Source of the DNA: Chrysomallon squamiferum
Taxonomy: Eukaryota; Mollusca; Gastropoda; Neomphalida; Peltospiridae
Assembly (NCBI GenBank): GCA_012295275.1
Contig: CM022675.1
Coordinates: 448,229 to 512,228, forward strand
Direction: 5' to 3'
Length of the DNA stretch: 64,000 bases
Below are positions 23,086 through 37,545 of this stretch, in pieces. Numbering within the stretch: the stretch's first letter is position 1; the number at the start of each line of letters is the position of its first letter. Under the pieces are notes generated by a model. That model had not been told where the DNA came from. It saw nothing but the letters and a program-made list of their open reading frames with translations, and did not search any database. The position numbers were made by a program, and so were the translations under genes.

Positions 23086-23247
23086 GTTGTTGTTGTTGTT
23101 GTTGTTATTATTATTTACCATTGCGTCATTATTATCATTAATATTCTCCTACTTTATCTTCTTCTTTTTCTTCTTCTTCTGTTTTCCTCTTCTTTATTTT
23201 TTTCTTTTATATTCTTACGTTGCGATTAACATGTTAGTATTAAAGTG
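21361..23247. other. Non-coding A+T-rich stretch with microsatellites
   Basis: Contains (AT)n near 21,565-21,602, (GT)n at 22,280-22,350 and 22,590-22,705, and (ATT)n(GTT)n at 23,020-23,110. No gene seen. Confidence 0.7.
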
Positions 23248-23310
23248 GTACCTCGACTTACGAGTGTCCTAACTTATGAGGTTTTCGAGGTACTAGCTGT
23301 CGCCCGGTAG
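23248..23310 (+). mobile_element. Tigger-like terminus fragment
   Basis: Reads GTGGTACCTCGACTTACGAG then CTTATGAGGTTTTCGAGG, matching the termini of the elements at 6,845-14,465. Only the end survives. Confidence 0.6.
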
Positions 23311-23402
23311 ATTTTTTTTTTACTTTTAATATTACATTGATTAATATGATCTCTAGTTACTGATATTTGTTAGAGAAAGAAAGATATAAACTGATGTAAA
23401 AA

Positions 23403-23456
<54 letters not shown>

Positions 23457-24742
23457 ATTACTACTACTTCTATTACAAATAACAAAGGGGAAAAAATGTC
23501 AATTTGAACTCTATAACTGACTAACGAAAATCTTTGTCTGTTCTGGGTCCTGGCTAGAAAATGAGTGAGACACAAAAGATGAGTAATGTTGAGGATCAAT
23601 GACGTCAATCACCTGACGTCAAACGACAGTGTGGGTCTAAAACACATGTGAGGTCAGATGTAGGTCAGATTACACCGCAATGCGAGAAGCACACACACTA
23701 AGTCAGGTTATGTTGTCTCACAGATTATTTGTTTAGAAATAATATTTCAGATAAAGATACGGCATGGCTTCATTCTTTTTAATCTTAAATTGAAAGACAA
23801 ACGCTATCTCATCCTGAAATTTTAATTATCTTGACATTTGTATCTATTACATCAATACATTATTGACACCTGTCAGAAACACAGAGGGTTTAGAGTTCTT
23901 CATAACAGTTTAATATGCGGTATAAACAAGCCTTTGTACAACAATCATGGGTTTTGTGTCTGCAGCACAGTAGGTAGTGTGAGTCAAACGTCTGATCATC
24001 AAAGATCAAGAGACGGTCACTTTAACAGCTTCCATTTGAAAACCTTCCTTCCCGTCTCACAGTGGTAAACATGGTGAAAAGCTTTCATCTTGATTTTAGT
24101 AAAATTCATATTTCTGTTTATTTAGTCTCATCGTTTACCGTGTAATGAAATAAACCAACACTTTTTTGCTGGGCATTGCCTTTTGGCTCTTCACTATAGA
24201 TACTAAAACATAAGCGCATACCAACACACACACAAACACACACACACATATACACACATATACATTTACACATTCCTGATCCGTGTACCTGTGAGCAGCA
24301 CAGTGTTCCACTGACGAAATGTTTTGTACTGACGAAACTCTAGCGTATGAGAACCGCATTCAACACAACCAGGACGTCCCATTTAAAAGATTCCTAACAG
24401 TCAGTCTCGCTTAGGTCATACAAACAGACAACTGTAATAAAATGTCAACATTAATGTATTTCCAGTATCATGAAAACATGTATAAAACTTCCATTTATTT
24501 TTCGAAATATTATATTATGTTAAAGATGACTTCAAATATACCAGTGTTTAGTACTTAATAAACTATACCATTACACAGTATTTATTAAAATATACCAGCT
24601 TATAGTACTTACTGAATTATTCCAGGTATATTACTTACTAAAAAAATTAAAATCGGTACATTATTATCATAAAGAAGATATACGTAAACTTAATTACAAT
24701 CATTATCGCCATAGTCATCATTATCTTTATCATTTTCATTTC

Positions 24743-24779
<37 letters not shown>

Positions 24780-25297
24780 GTTATTATTATTATTAGATAT
24801 TTTGTCACCTATCTTGATTGGTATATATACATATCTACAAAGTGAAATAAGGAGAGACACAAAAAGGACAAGAAAGGAATAAAATGAATCTGAGATTTTT
24901 ACCGGTATAATAACTGTATATGTGTACGTTTCATATCATAATAACTGTATATGTGTAAACTCCACGACGTAATGTTTTGTTGAGACGGGACAATAACTAC
25001 ACTTTAACAAACTGTTATATTTCCATACCTTTTTATAAATATTCTGTTTTCTGCATAGTGTCTTTTCTTTACGCTGATGAGTACAGCACGCGCACGCACA
25101 CACACACACATACAGTATACCAATGTACTCTTAGTGTTTGGTAATTTGCGAAAGACAACTATTCTACACTAAAATCTTATTTCGTAGCTCATATAAAACA
25201 TTTTTTTGCTTTGTTTTATGTTTTGTTCTGGGCTGTCCGGTTTCAATTCAGAGATCATGTTCTAATAGGCTAGTACTTTCTTTAACGTTGTGCGATT

Positions 25298-25890
25298 GCG
25301 CAGTGCGGTCAGTGACAAAACTGAGTTACCTGCCAAAAGTCGCAGACACCACAGAGGGAATCACACAAATACTTAGATGAGTTTACTGTTTAAATAACAA
25401 TTTCACCCTTTTTTGTCGCATAATAACTGTGTATGTGTATGTCTTTTATCACAATAACTTTATACCAATGTTCTCTCAGAGTTTGATCATTTGTGAGGAC
25501 AACAATTCTACGCTAACAGCTTATTTCGTAACGCATATAAAACATTCTTAAAAAATCTTTTATTCTTGGCCATTAGGTTTCAGTTCAGAGATCATGTTCT
25601 TGTCATGAATACGAATTACAAAGACGTGGTTATAAAGAAACGAAGTTGCTATTATTATCGACTAATTTAGCATTTAATCACGTAACTAAAACGTTTTGAT
25701 TTTAATCTGCATAAATGTCTCCTTGCACGAAGTAATACTGAGAAGCCCATGCATGTACCCGTTTCGCATAAATGGAAATTTAATACGTCCTTTAATATCT
25801 GCTAGTACCTGTTTTAACGTTGTGCGATTGCGCAGTACGGCCAGTGAACAAAACTGAGTTACCTGCCAAAACTCGCAGACACCACAGAGG
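25298..25890 (+). promoter_or_regulatory. Duplicated conserved block upstream of U1 exon 1
   Basis: Two copies, about 540 bases apart, of GCGCAGT(A/G)CGG(C/T)CAGTGA, AAAACTGAGTTACCTGCCAA and CAGACACCACAGAGG. The left arm has a single copy. Confidence 0.3.
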
Positions 25891-26127
25891 GAATCACAAA
25901 AAATACTAAGCTCAGTTTAATATTTAAAAAATAAATCCTCCATTTCTTAGCTCTTGTTCAAGAGTTTATAAAAATACTAAAACTGATTTCATGAAAACGT
26001 GAAGATTGTTTCTCGTTTCTTTTTCAGAATTTTTTTTCCGTTATTGTGAAGTGAAACTATTAGTCAGTTTACATATATCGGTGGTAAGACACACACATTT
26101 AAGGGTTTCGTTACGGAAAGACAAACC

Positions 26128-26235
26128 ATGTTCATGGAAGAAATATTTCCTAGTGACTTGACAGAGTTGGGACATCTAACTCAAAAAACTGTGTTACAAG
26201 TGGTGAAAGAAAGATATGAAGAAGACAAAATATAC
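26128..26235 (+). pseudogene. Exon-1 copy in U1
   Basis: Encodes MFMEEIFPSDLTELGHL and ends YEEDKIY. The donor is GTTATT instead of GTAAGT, and the upstream ATG of the left-copy exon is changed, with about 25 bases missing. Least likely of the copies to be used. Confidence 0.65.
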
Positions 26236-26281
26236 GTTATTAATTTTACATTTTTTTATATTTACATCTACACATACCTAC

Positions 26282-26331
<50 letters not shown>

Positions 26332-26664
26332 GAATGGAAATGACGAAGACAAAGAACGCCATGCTTCGTGAGAAGCGATGATTATTCTCACTTATTGAGC
26401 TGACGGGTTTGTTAGGTCGTGATTGGACTCTGTCCTCCTGCACCAGTGAGTTCCCCAATATTGTCTATGTGCAGAGTCTATTCAAAAGTACATAAGACAG
26501 AGAATATTCAAAATCCTAAACTACATACACACACACACACACACACACCTACGGATGTACATACATTCAGACATTCATGCATAAGTAAATACATATATAC
26601 ATACATACATATATATATATATATATCTATATATGTACCGTTCAGTCATACATATTTATACATA

Positions 26665-27165
26665 ATTCCTTTGAGTTGCGAGCCAGAATCCGAGTTACGA
26701 GCGAGCTTCAGATGACCGCCGCTGATTGGCGCAATGAACAACATCCCGAGTCTCACTCGTTTACTTCACGTGATTACCTCGTCGCAAAATAGTCTCTCTT
26801 GTGTTGTGCTCGCGTTTTTTTTACTATTTTGCGAAATTTCTACTTTGTGGCCATGGACCTAAGACAGTGAATGCAAAGGACAGTGGTAAGAAGACAAAGC
26901 GGATGATGTCCCAATCGAAGCATGAAATCATATAAAAATATGACAGAGATGTGCCTGTAGTCAGCATGACCAGGCAGTACGAGCGCAGTACTTTTACGAT
27001 ATGTACCATACTGACACAGAAGGAGTAGATAAAGGCTATAACTCCAGCCAAAGCCTTTAAAATAATTTGTCTGATCTCATGGCTTACTAGGATTATGGTT
27101 GGAAAGGATTAATGGTATTTCAATTAATTTCAGTTGGTAAAACTGGTTTGATATACGAGCAAATC
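26665..27165 (+). mobile_element. Tigger-like remnant in U1
   Basis: Contains the CCATGGACCTAAGA start region and, with frame changes, KSGMMSQSKHEII-like and YERSTSTICTILTQK-like residues of a pogo/Tigger DNA-binding domain. No complete termini. Confidence 0.65.
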
Positions 27166-28769
27166 TATCTATCTATATATATATTTGATATACGAGCAAA
27201 TATATATATATATGTATACCGACCTACATGCGTCCGTACACATGTTCATATTTAAATTTGGCTAATTTGTTACAGTTATGATTATGAAATCATGTTTCGG
27301 TATACCTACATAGGAAATAAATAATTAAATAATTGGAAATATTTTGACTCTGTAATAAAATGTTGTTTTAACTGAATTCTTTTTCTACTGTTCATTCATT
27401 TAAGCACTTGATTCGAAACATTCGAGATCTTAAATGTCTTTCATCTTATACACTGAACTCATTTCTTTTCCACCCACTCAATAGAAATGTAAGCTACAAT
27501 TTTTACAGCGAACTTTGAAAGAAAGAATAGAACAAACTTCAAACTAATTATTTTTATTGCGGTTTCGCCCGATTTCTTTTAATTACCATAAGAAAAACAT
27601 CTGTAATTCAAATTAAGAAATAAAATACACATAACACAGAAAACAAGTAAGATAAGAACGTGGCGTTCGCAGATGCAAACGATTAAAAACTGCTGATCGA
27701 TATCTTCATTATTATTATAATAATAATAATTATTATTATTATTATTGTTATTGTTATTGTTGTTGTTGTTGTTATTGTTATTGTTATTGTTGTTGTTGTT
27801 GTTGTTGTTGTTGCTGTTGTTGTTATTATTATTATTATGACAAACAATAAAATAAACAGAAAACCACTATCATTAAACAAATGTAAATATAATTTATTTT
27901 TTAGCAAAAGACGACTAACATTCAGCCTCGATTAAGTAATTCCGTGTATTTGTTTCCTTTATATTTCCACAAACGTGTATTAAAAAGAAAGGAAAAAGGA
28001 GTTGTATCAAATAACTGTTTTCGATCATTTTTACACTGTATGTATGTATGTACGTACAATGTTAAGAAAAGCAGAGGAAGGTTTCAATTGAATAGTTAGC
28101 CTTACACATGCGCTCTTGCACATTTTCGTTTCTTTTAATTAGAAAAACGAAAACAAAAATGAAAAGTTATACAGATTCTAAAAAAAAAGAGAAAAGAAAT
28201 AAAAAATAAAAAATAATGTAATTTTGTTACAATAATAATTACAACATCAGTCTTTGTAATAAATAGTTAAATTGAGGCGAACGAGCTTCCTATGTGCAGA
28301 ACCCAGTAACCAAGTACTGCTTTGTGGTTGTTTTTTTACACAATAAAATACACAAGAGAAACAATTTAGCCGTAACCTGAAAGCTCTAGATTGATGTACA
28401 AAGTATAGAAACGAGGTGGAAGAGCAACGTGTGATATCTATGCATATAAACATGGAATATGAGCTGTGGTTCAAACCGGATCAATCAGTTTCTTTTAAAT
28501 TATGTGTGAAAAGGTTATTATATCTTTTACTATGATCTCTAGATATGGACATTTGTAAGAGAAAGAAAGATAGGAAACAATATAAAAAACAACAACAAAA
28601 AACCCCAGAGAAAAACTTGAATTCATACAAGTTACATTAAAAGAAAAAACAAACAAAACAAACAAACAAACACAACCCAGAAAACATTTGTCCTAAAACC
28701 TGCAGAAACATATTACTAGTCTTGTTTGTTTGTTTTATTTGTTGTTTAACAACAACAAAAACAACTTAC

Positions 28770-28834
<65 letters not shown>

Positions 28835-30347
28835 TAATAATAATAATAATAATAATAATACTTCTACAACTAATAATAAAGGGGAAAAACATATTAATTC
28901 AAGTGTAGAACTGACCACTGAAAATCTTGGTCTTGCTGGGTCCTGGCTAGAAAATGAGTGAGACACAAAAGATGAGTAATGTTGAGGATCAATGACGTCA
29001 ATCACCTGACGTCAAACGACAGTGTGGGTCTAAAACACATGTGAGGTCAGATGTAGGTCAGATTACACCGCAATGCGAGAAGCACACACACTAAGTCAGG
29101 TTATGTTGTCTCACAGATTATTTGTTTGGAAATAATATTTCAGATAAAGATACGGCCTGGCTTTATTCTTTTTAATCTTAAATTGAAAGACAAACGCTAT
29201 GTCATCCTGAAGTTTTAATTATCTTGAAATTTATATCTATTACATCAAGACACTATTGACACCTGTCAGAAACACAGAGGGTATAGAGTTCTTCAGAACA
29301 GTTTAAGTATGCAGTATATAAACAATCCCAAGAACGAACATCACGATTTTTGTGTCTTCAGCACAGTAGGTAGAGTGAGTCAAACGTCTGAACATCAAAG
29401 ATCAAGAGACGGTCACTTTAACAGCTTCCATTTGAAAACCTTCCTTCCCGTCTCATAGTGGTAAACATGGTGAAAAGCTTTCATCTTGATTTTAGTAAAA
29501 TTCATATTTCTGCTTTTTTAGTGTGATCATTTACCGCGTAATGAAATAAACTTTGCTTTTCTTAGTGAAAGGAAAATATCTGCTGTTCATTGCTATTTGG
29601 CTCTTCAGTACAAAGCACTAATTTTCATTATTGTTTCACAATTATCAACATGAACACACACACACACAGACACATATATGTCATGTGTGTGCATGTCATG
29701 TGAGACGTGTGTTAGCGTTAGTTTGCATTTATGTACAATATTAAGTATATTTATTTTTAGAAAAGAACATGATTATATTCATAAAAGTGTCTTTCTCTTG
29801 GGCTACCACTTTACAACTGACGTAGTTTAAGAAGGCGTGCGTAAACTGGTTTCTTCCTGATCCGTGTACCAGTGAGCAGCACGGTGTTCCACTGACGAAA
29901 TGTTTTCTAATGACGAAACTCCAGCGAGATGAGAAATGCTTTCAACACAAGCAGGATGTCCCATTTAAATGTTTCTACATCGTCAGTGTCGCATAACTAA
30001 TTCAAACAGACAGCTGTAATAAAATGAAAACATTATGTATTTCCAAAATTATGAAAACATATATAAAATCTCTATTTATTTTTCGAAATATTATATTATG
30101 TTTAAGATGAATTAAAATATACCAGTGTATAGTACCTAATAAAATATACCAGTATCTAGCACGTACTAAAATATACCAGTGCATACTTCTTACTAAAACA
30201 AATTAAATCAGTATATCATTATCAAAAAGAAGATACACCTAAACTTAATAATGATCATTATCTCCATCGTCATCAGTATCTTTATCATTTTCATTATTAT
30301 TATGATTATTATTATAATTGCTATTATTATTATTATTATTATTTTTA

Positions 30348-30396
<49 letters not shown>

Positions 30397-30539
30397 ACAT
30401 ATTTTGTTACCTTTATTGATTGGCATATATGCATGTGTACAAAGTAAAATAACGAGTTACACAGAAATGACAAAAAGCGAATAAAACGAATCTGAGATTT
30501 TTACCGGGAATGGGATCAAGAAGTAAGTGAAACCAGTTG

Positions 30540-30930
30540 CATAATAACTCTCTATGTGTATGTCTCATATCATTACAACTGTGTACGTGTAAGTTTCATA
30601 TCATTACAACTGTATATGTGCATGTTTCATATCATTAGAACTGTGTATGTGTGTGTTTGATATCATTAGAACTGTGTATGTGTGTGTTTGATACCATTAG
30701 AACTGTATATGTGTATGTTTGATATCATTATAACTGTATATGCGTATGTTTCATATCATTATAACTGTATATGTGTATGTTTCATATCATTATAACTGAC
30801 TATGTGTATGTTACATATCATTATAACTGCATCTGTGTATGTTTCAAATCATTATAACTGTCTATGTGTGTTTCATATCATTATAACTGTATCTGTGTAT
30901 GTTTCATATCATTAGAACTGTATATGTGTA
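30540..30930. repeat. 31-bp minisatellite
   Basis: About 12 copies of ATAACTGTATATGTGTATGT plus TTCATATCATT with small changes. Shorter versions lie at 36,650-36,800 and 42,095-42,425, and two units in the left arm at 15,525-15,590. Confidence 0.85.
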
Positions 30931-32104
30931 AATTTCTTATCATAACTCCACAACGTAATGTTTTGCTGAGACGGGACAATAACTACACTTTAACAAACTG
31001 TTATATTTCCATACCTTTTTATAAATATTCTGTTTTCTGCATAGTGTCTTTTCTTTACGCTAATGAGTACAGCATGCGCACGCACACACACACACACACA
31101 TACAATGTACTCTTAGCGTTTGGTAATTTGTGAAAGACAACTATTCTACACTAAAATCTTATTTCGTAGCACATATAAAACATTTTTTTGCTTTGTTTTA
31201 TGTTTTGTTCTGGGCTGTCCGGTTTCAATTCAGAGATCATGTTCTAATAGGCTAGTACTTTCAGTACATTGCGCAGTACGGTCAGTGACAAAACTGAGTT
31301 ACCTGCCAAAAGTCGCAGACACTACAGAGGAAATCACAGAAACATACTTAGATAAGTTTACTGTTTAAATAACAATTTCACCCTTTTTTGTCGCATAATA
31401 ACTGTGTATGTGTATCTTTTTTTTTTTTATTATAGTAACTGTAGACCAATGTTCTCTCAGAGTTTGATCATTAGTGAGGGACAACAATTCTCAGCTAAAA
31501 GCTTATTTCGTAACGCATATAAAAATATTCTTAAAAAATCTTTTATTCTTGGCCATTTGGTTTCAGTTCAGAGATCATGTTCTTGTCATGAATACGAATT
31601 ACAAAGACGTGGTTACAAAGAAATCAAGTTGCTATTATTACCGAATAATTTAGCATTTAATCATGTAATTAACACATTTTGATTTTAATCTGCAAACACT
31701 CTCTGGGCACGGTGTAAACTGAGAAGCCCATGCATGTACCGGTTTCGCATATATGGAAATTTAATACGTCCTTTATTATTTGCTAGTACCTGTTGTAACC
31801 TTGTGCGATTGCGCAGTACGGCCAGTGAACAAAACTGAGTTACCTGCCAAAAGTCGCAGACACCACAGAGTGAATCACAGAAAACACTCAGCTCAGTTTA
31901 CTATTTAAGAATCAATTTCACCCTTTTTTTCAGCGCTTGTTCAAGAATTTATATAAAAAAAAATATAGTAAAATGGATTTAAAGAGGGTGTGAAGATTGT
32001 TTCTCGTTTCTTTTTCCGAAATAATTTTTCCGTTATTGTGAAGTGAAACTATTAGTCAGTTTAGATATATCGATGGTAAGACACACACATTTAAGTGTTT
32101 CCTT

Positions 32105-32227
32105 ATGGAAAAACGAACACACTTAATGGAAGAAACACTTCCTAGTGACTTGGCAGAGTTGGGACATCTAACTCAAGAAACTGTGTTACAAGTGGTGAAA
32201 AAAAGATATGAAGAAGACAAAATATAC
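32105..32227 (+). CDS. Candidate alternative exon 1 in U2
   Basis: 41 codons, MEKRTHLMEETLPSDLAELG to YEEDKIY, followed by the good donor GTAAGT in phase 0, so it could splice to exon 2 at 54,336. The left copy's ATG corresponds to AAG here, and an ATG 32 bases upstream (32,073) opens a 17-codon frame that overlaps this start. Identical to the U4 copy. Whether it is used is unknown. Confidence 0.5.
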
Positions 32228-32273
32228 GTAAGTAATTTTACATTTTTTTATATTTACATCTACACATACCTAC

Positions 32274-32331
<58 letters not shown>

Positions 32332-32599
32332 GAATGGAAATGACGAAGACAAAGAACGCCATGCTTCGTGAGAAGCGATGATTATCCTCACTTATTGAGC
32401 TGACGGGTTTGTTAGGTCGTGATTGGACTCTGTCCTCCTGCACACGTGCCTTCCCCAATATTGTCTATGTGCAGTCTATTCAGACGTACATAAGACAGAG
32501 AATATTCAAAATGCTAAACATATATATATATATATATATGTACCATTCATTCATACATAGATTCATCCATCCATCCATCCATCCATATTTATACATAAT

Positions 32600-33100
32600 T
32601 GCTTTGAGTTGCGAGCCAGAATCCGAGTTACGAGCGAGCTTCAGATGACCGCCGCTGATTGGCGCAATGAACAACATCCCGAGTCTCACTCGTTTACTTC
32701 ACGTGATTACCTCGTCGCAAAATAGTCTCTGTTGTGTTGTGCTCGCGTTTTTTTTACTATTTTGCGAAATTTCTACTTTGTGGCCATGGACCTAAGAAAG
32801 TGAATGCAAAGGACAGTGGTAAGAAGAAAAAGCGGATGATGTCCCAATCGAAGCATGAAATCATATAAAAATATGACAGAGATGTGCCTGTAGTCAGCAT
32901 GACCAGGCAGTACGAGCGCAGTACTTTTACGATATGTACCATACTGACACAGAAGGAGTAGATAAAGGCTATAACTCTAGCCAAAGCCTTTAAAATAATT
33001 TGTCTGATCTCATGGCTTATTAGGATTATGGTTGGAACGGATTAATGGTATTTCAATTAATTTCAGTTGGTAAAACTGGTTTGATATACGAGCAAATCTA
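32600..33100 (+). mobile_element. Tigger-like remnant in U2
   Basis: Same remnant as at 26,665, with the same truncation. Confidence 0.65.
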
Positions 33101-33916
33101 TCTATCTATATATATATTTGATATACGAGCAAATATATATATATATGTATACCGACCTACATGCGTCCGTACACATGTTCATATTTAAATTTGGCAAATT
33201 TGTTACAGTTATGATTATGAAATCATGTTTCGGTATACCTACATAGGAAATAAATAATTAAATAATTGGAAATATTTTGACTCTGTAATAAACTGTTGTT
33301 TTAACTGAATTCTTTTTCTACTGTTCATTCATTTAAGCAGTTGATTCGAAACATTCGAGATCTTAAATGTCTTTCTTCTTATACACTCATTTCTTTTCCA
33401 CCCACTCAATAGAAATGTAAGCTACAATTTTACAACGAACTTTGAAAGAAAGAATAGAACAAACTTCAAACTAATTATTTTTATTGCGGTTTCGCCCGAT
33501 TTCTTTTAATTACCATAAGAAAAACATCTGTAATTCAAATTTAAAATTAAAATATTTATAAACACAGAAAACAAGTAAGATAAGAACGTGGCGTTTGCAG
33601 ATGCAAACGATTAAAAACTGCTGATCGATATCTTCATTATTATTATAATTATTATTATTATTATTATTGTTATTGTTATTGTTGTTGTTGTTGTTACTGT
33701 TGTTGTTATTATTATTATGAGAAACAATAAAATAAACAGAAAACCACTATCATTAAACAAATGTAAATATAATTTACTTCTTAGCAAAAGACGACTAACA
33801 TTCAGTCTCGATTAAGTAATTCCGTGTATTTGCCTATTTTATTTTTCCACAAACGTGTATTAAAAAGAAAGGAAAAAGGAGTTGTATCAAATAACTGTTT
33901 TCGCTGATGTTTACAC

Positions 33917-33917
<1 letters not shown>

Positions 33918-33948
<31 letters not shown>

Positions 33949-34297
33949 TGTATGTATGTATGTTTGTATGTATGTATGTATGTTTGTGTGTATGTTTGTA
34001 TGTTTGTATGTTTGTATGTATGTATGTATGTACGTATGTTTGTATGTTTGTATGTTTGTATGTATGTATGTTTGTGTGTATGTTTGTATGTTTGTATGTT
34101 TGTATGTATGTATGTATGTACGTATGTATGTATGGCTGTATGTATGTATGTTTGTATGTATGGCTGTATGTATGTATGTATGTATGTATGTATGTATGTA
34201 TGTTTGTATGTATGTATATATTTATGTATGTACGTATGGCTGTATGTATGTATGTATGTATGTATGGCTGTATGTATGTATGTATGTATGTATGTAC
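33918..34297. repeat. (TATG)n tract, 380 bases
   Basis: TATG units with TTTG, TACG and GGCTG variants. Long Met-Tyr-Val-Cys and His-Thr-Tyr frames on both strands come from the repeat only. Equivalent tracts are at 28,038 (short), 39,243-39,615 and 45,293-45,325. Confidence 0.97.
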
Positions 34298-35000
34298 AAT
34301 GTTAAGAAAAGCAGAGGTGACTTTTAATTGAATAGTTAGACTTACACATGGGCTCCCGCACATTTTCGTTAGTTTTAATAAAAAAAACGAAAACAAAATT
34401 GAAAAGTCATACAGATTCTAAAAAAAAAGAGAAAAGAAATAAAAAAGAAAGTAATAAAAAATAAAAAATAATGTAATTTTGTTACATTAATAATTACAGC
34501 ATCAGTCTTTGTAATAAATAGTTAAAGTGAGGCGAACGTACTTCGTATGTGCACAACACAGTAACCAAGCACTGCTTTGTGGTTGGATTTTTACACAATA
34601 AAATACACAAGAGAAAGAATTTAGCCGTAACCTCAAAGATCTAGATTTATGTACAAAGTATAGAAACGAGGTGGAAGAGCAACGTGTGATATCTATGCAT
34701 AAAAACATGGAATATGAGCTGTGGTTCAAACCGGATAAATCAGTTTCTTTTAAATTATGTGTGAAAAGGTTATTATATTTTTTACTATGATCTCTAGAGA
34801 TGGACATTTGTAAGAGAAAGAAAGATAGGAACCAATATAAAAAAAATAAAAATTAAAAAAGAGAGAAAAACTTGAATTCATACAAGTTACATTAAAAGAA
34901 AATAAACAAAACAAACAAACAAAAACAACCCAGAAAACATTTGTGCTAAAACCTGCAGAAACATATTACTAGTCTTGTTTGTTTGTTTTATTTGTTGTTT

Positions 35001-35111
<111 letters not shown>

Positions 35112-36449
35112 ATTACTACTACTTCTATTACAAATAATAAAGGGGGTAAATGTCAATTTTAATTTGAAGTCTAGAACTGACAAATGAAAATCTTGGTCTT
35201 GCTGGGTCCTGGCTAGAAAATGATTGAGACACAAAAGATGAATAATGTTGAGGATCAATGAGGTCAACCACCAATGACGTCAAACGAGAGTGTGGGTCTA
35301 AAACACATGTGAAGTCAGATTTAGGTCAGATTACACCGCAATGCGAGAAGCACACACACTAATTCAGGTTATGTTGTATCATAGATTATTTCTTTAGAAA
35401 TAATATTTCAATGAAAGATACGGCCTGGCTTTATTCTTTTTAATCTTAAATTGAAAGAGAAACGCTATGTCATCCTGAAGATTTAATTATCTTGAAATTT
35501 GTATCTATTACATCAGTACATTATTGACACCTGTCAGAAACACAGAGGTTATAGAGTTCTTCATAACAGTTTAAGTATGCAGTATATAAACAATACCTTG
35601 CACGAACATCACGAGTTTTGTGTCTTCAGCACAGTAGGTAGAGTGAGTCAAACGTCTGAAGAGACGGTCACTTTATTAGCTTCCATTTGAAAACTTTCCT
35701 TCCCGTCTCACAATAGCAGTAGTAAACATGGTGAAAAGCTTTCATCTTAGGTTTCGTAAAATTGATATTTCTGTTTATTTAGTCTCATCGTTTACTGTGT
35801 AATGAAATAAACTGTGATTTTTTGGTGAAAGGAACCTTTCTGCTGTGCATTGCCTTCTGGCTCTTCAATATAAATACTAAAACATAAACACACAAACGCA
35901 TACCAACACACACACATACACACACACACATACACACATATACATTTACACATTCCTGATCCGTGTACCTGTGAGCAGCACAGTGTTCCACTGAAGAAAT
36001 CTTTTGTACTGACGAAACTCTAGCGAGATGAGAAGTGCATTCAACACAAGCAGGACGTCCCATTTAAATGTTTCCGAACAGTCAATCTCGCTTGGTCATA
36101 CAAACAGACAACTGTAATAAAATGTAAAGATTAATGTATTTCCAGTATCATGAAAACATGTATAAAACTTCCATTTATTTTTCGAAATATTATATTATGT
36201 TAAAGATGACTTCAAATATACCAGTGTATAGTACTTACTAAAATATACAAGTGTATAGTACTTACTAAAATATACTAGTGTATAGTACTTACTAAAATAT
36301 ATCAGTGTATAGTACTTACTAAAATATACCAGAGTATAGTACTTACTAAAAAATTTAAATCAGTACATTATTATCATAAAGAAGATACACGAAAATTTAA
36401 TTACAATCATTATAGCCATAGTCATCATTATCTTTATCATTTTCATTTC

Positions 36450-36509
<60 letters not shown>

Positions 36510-37171
36510 ATATTTTGTCACCTATCTTGATTGGTATATATACATATCTGCAAAGTGAAATAAAGACACAAAAAGGACTAGAAAGGAATAAAATTAATCT
36601 GAGATTTTTACCGGGGATGGTATCAAAAAGTAAGTGAAACCAGTTTGCATAATAACTGTATATGTGTATGTTTCATATCATTATTACTGTATATATGTAT
36701 GTTTTATATCATAATAACTGTCTATGTGTGTTTCATATCATTATAACTGTATCTGTGTATGTTTCATATCATTAGAACTGTATATGTGTAAATTTCTTAT
36801 CATAACTCCACGACGTAATGTTTTGTTGAGACGGGACAATAACTACACTTTAACAAACTGTTATATTTCCATACCTTTTTATAAATATTCTCTTTTCTGC
36901 ATAGTGTCTTCTTCTTTTCGCTAATGAGTACAGCACGCGCACGCACACACACACACATACAGTATACCAATGTACTCTTAGTGTTTGGTAATTTGCGAAA
37001 GACAACTATTCTACGCTAACAGCTTATTTCGTAACGCATATAAAACATTCTTAAAAAATCTTTTATTCTTGGCCATTTGGTTTCAATTCAGAGATCATGT
37101 TCTTGTCATGAATACGAATTACAAAGACGTTGTTACAAAGAAATCAAGTTGCTATAATTATCGAGTAAGTT

Positions 37172-37545
37172 AATTTGCGAAATTTCTACTTTGTGGCCAT
37201 GGACCTAAGAAAGTGAATGCAAAGGACAGTTTTGAGAAGAAGAATTGGATGATATCATTGGATGATATCGAAACATGAAATCATAGAAAAATATGACAGA
37301 GATGTGCCTGCAGTCAGTATGACTAGGCAGTACGAGCGCAGTACTTTTACGATATGTACCATACTGACACAGAAGGAGTAGATAAAGGCTATAACTGTAG
37401 CCAAAGGCTTTAAAATAATTTGTCTGATCTCATGGCTTATTAGGATTATGGTTGGAACGGATTAATGGTATTTCAATTAATTTCAGTTGGTAAAACTGGT
37501 TTGATGTACGAGCAAATCTATCTATCTATATATATATTTGATATA
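37172..37545 (+). mobile_element. Tigger-like remnant in U3, left part deleted
   Basis: Begins at TTTGCGAAATTTCTACTTTG, the point reached at about 26,830 in U1. The preceding 200 bases of the remnant and the exon-1 copy are missing. Confidence 0.65.

Larger units (their letters stand above)
23340..28530 (+). repeat. Tandem unit U1 (type A) of the right arm
   Basis: Order of blocks: TCTCTAG...GTTAGAGAAAG, (TAA)n, CTGGCTAGAAAATGAGTGAG, GAAACACAGAGGG, GTTCCACTGACGAAATG, short 27-bp satellite, (TTA)n, first-exon upstream blocks, exon-1 copy (26,128), Tigger fragment, CATTCGAGATCTTAAATGTC, (TTA)(TTG)n, GACTAACATTCAG, GTAACCTGAAAGCTCTAG. It aligns with U3 at an offset of 11.5-11.7 kb. Confidence 0.8.
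28530..34790 (+). repeat. Tandem unit U2 (type B)
   Basis: Same block order as U1 but with its own indels. It is near-identical to U4 at offsets of 11,491-11,576 bases (for example 31,120 to 42,611 and 32,105 to 43,596). Confidence 0.85.

Noticed and set aside
33882-34396. Four overlapping Tyr/Val/Cys/Met and His/Thr/Tyr frames of 130-160 codons
   Set aside because: Products of the TATG repeat on both strands; the same applies at 39,119-39,700.
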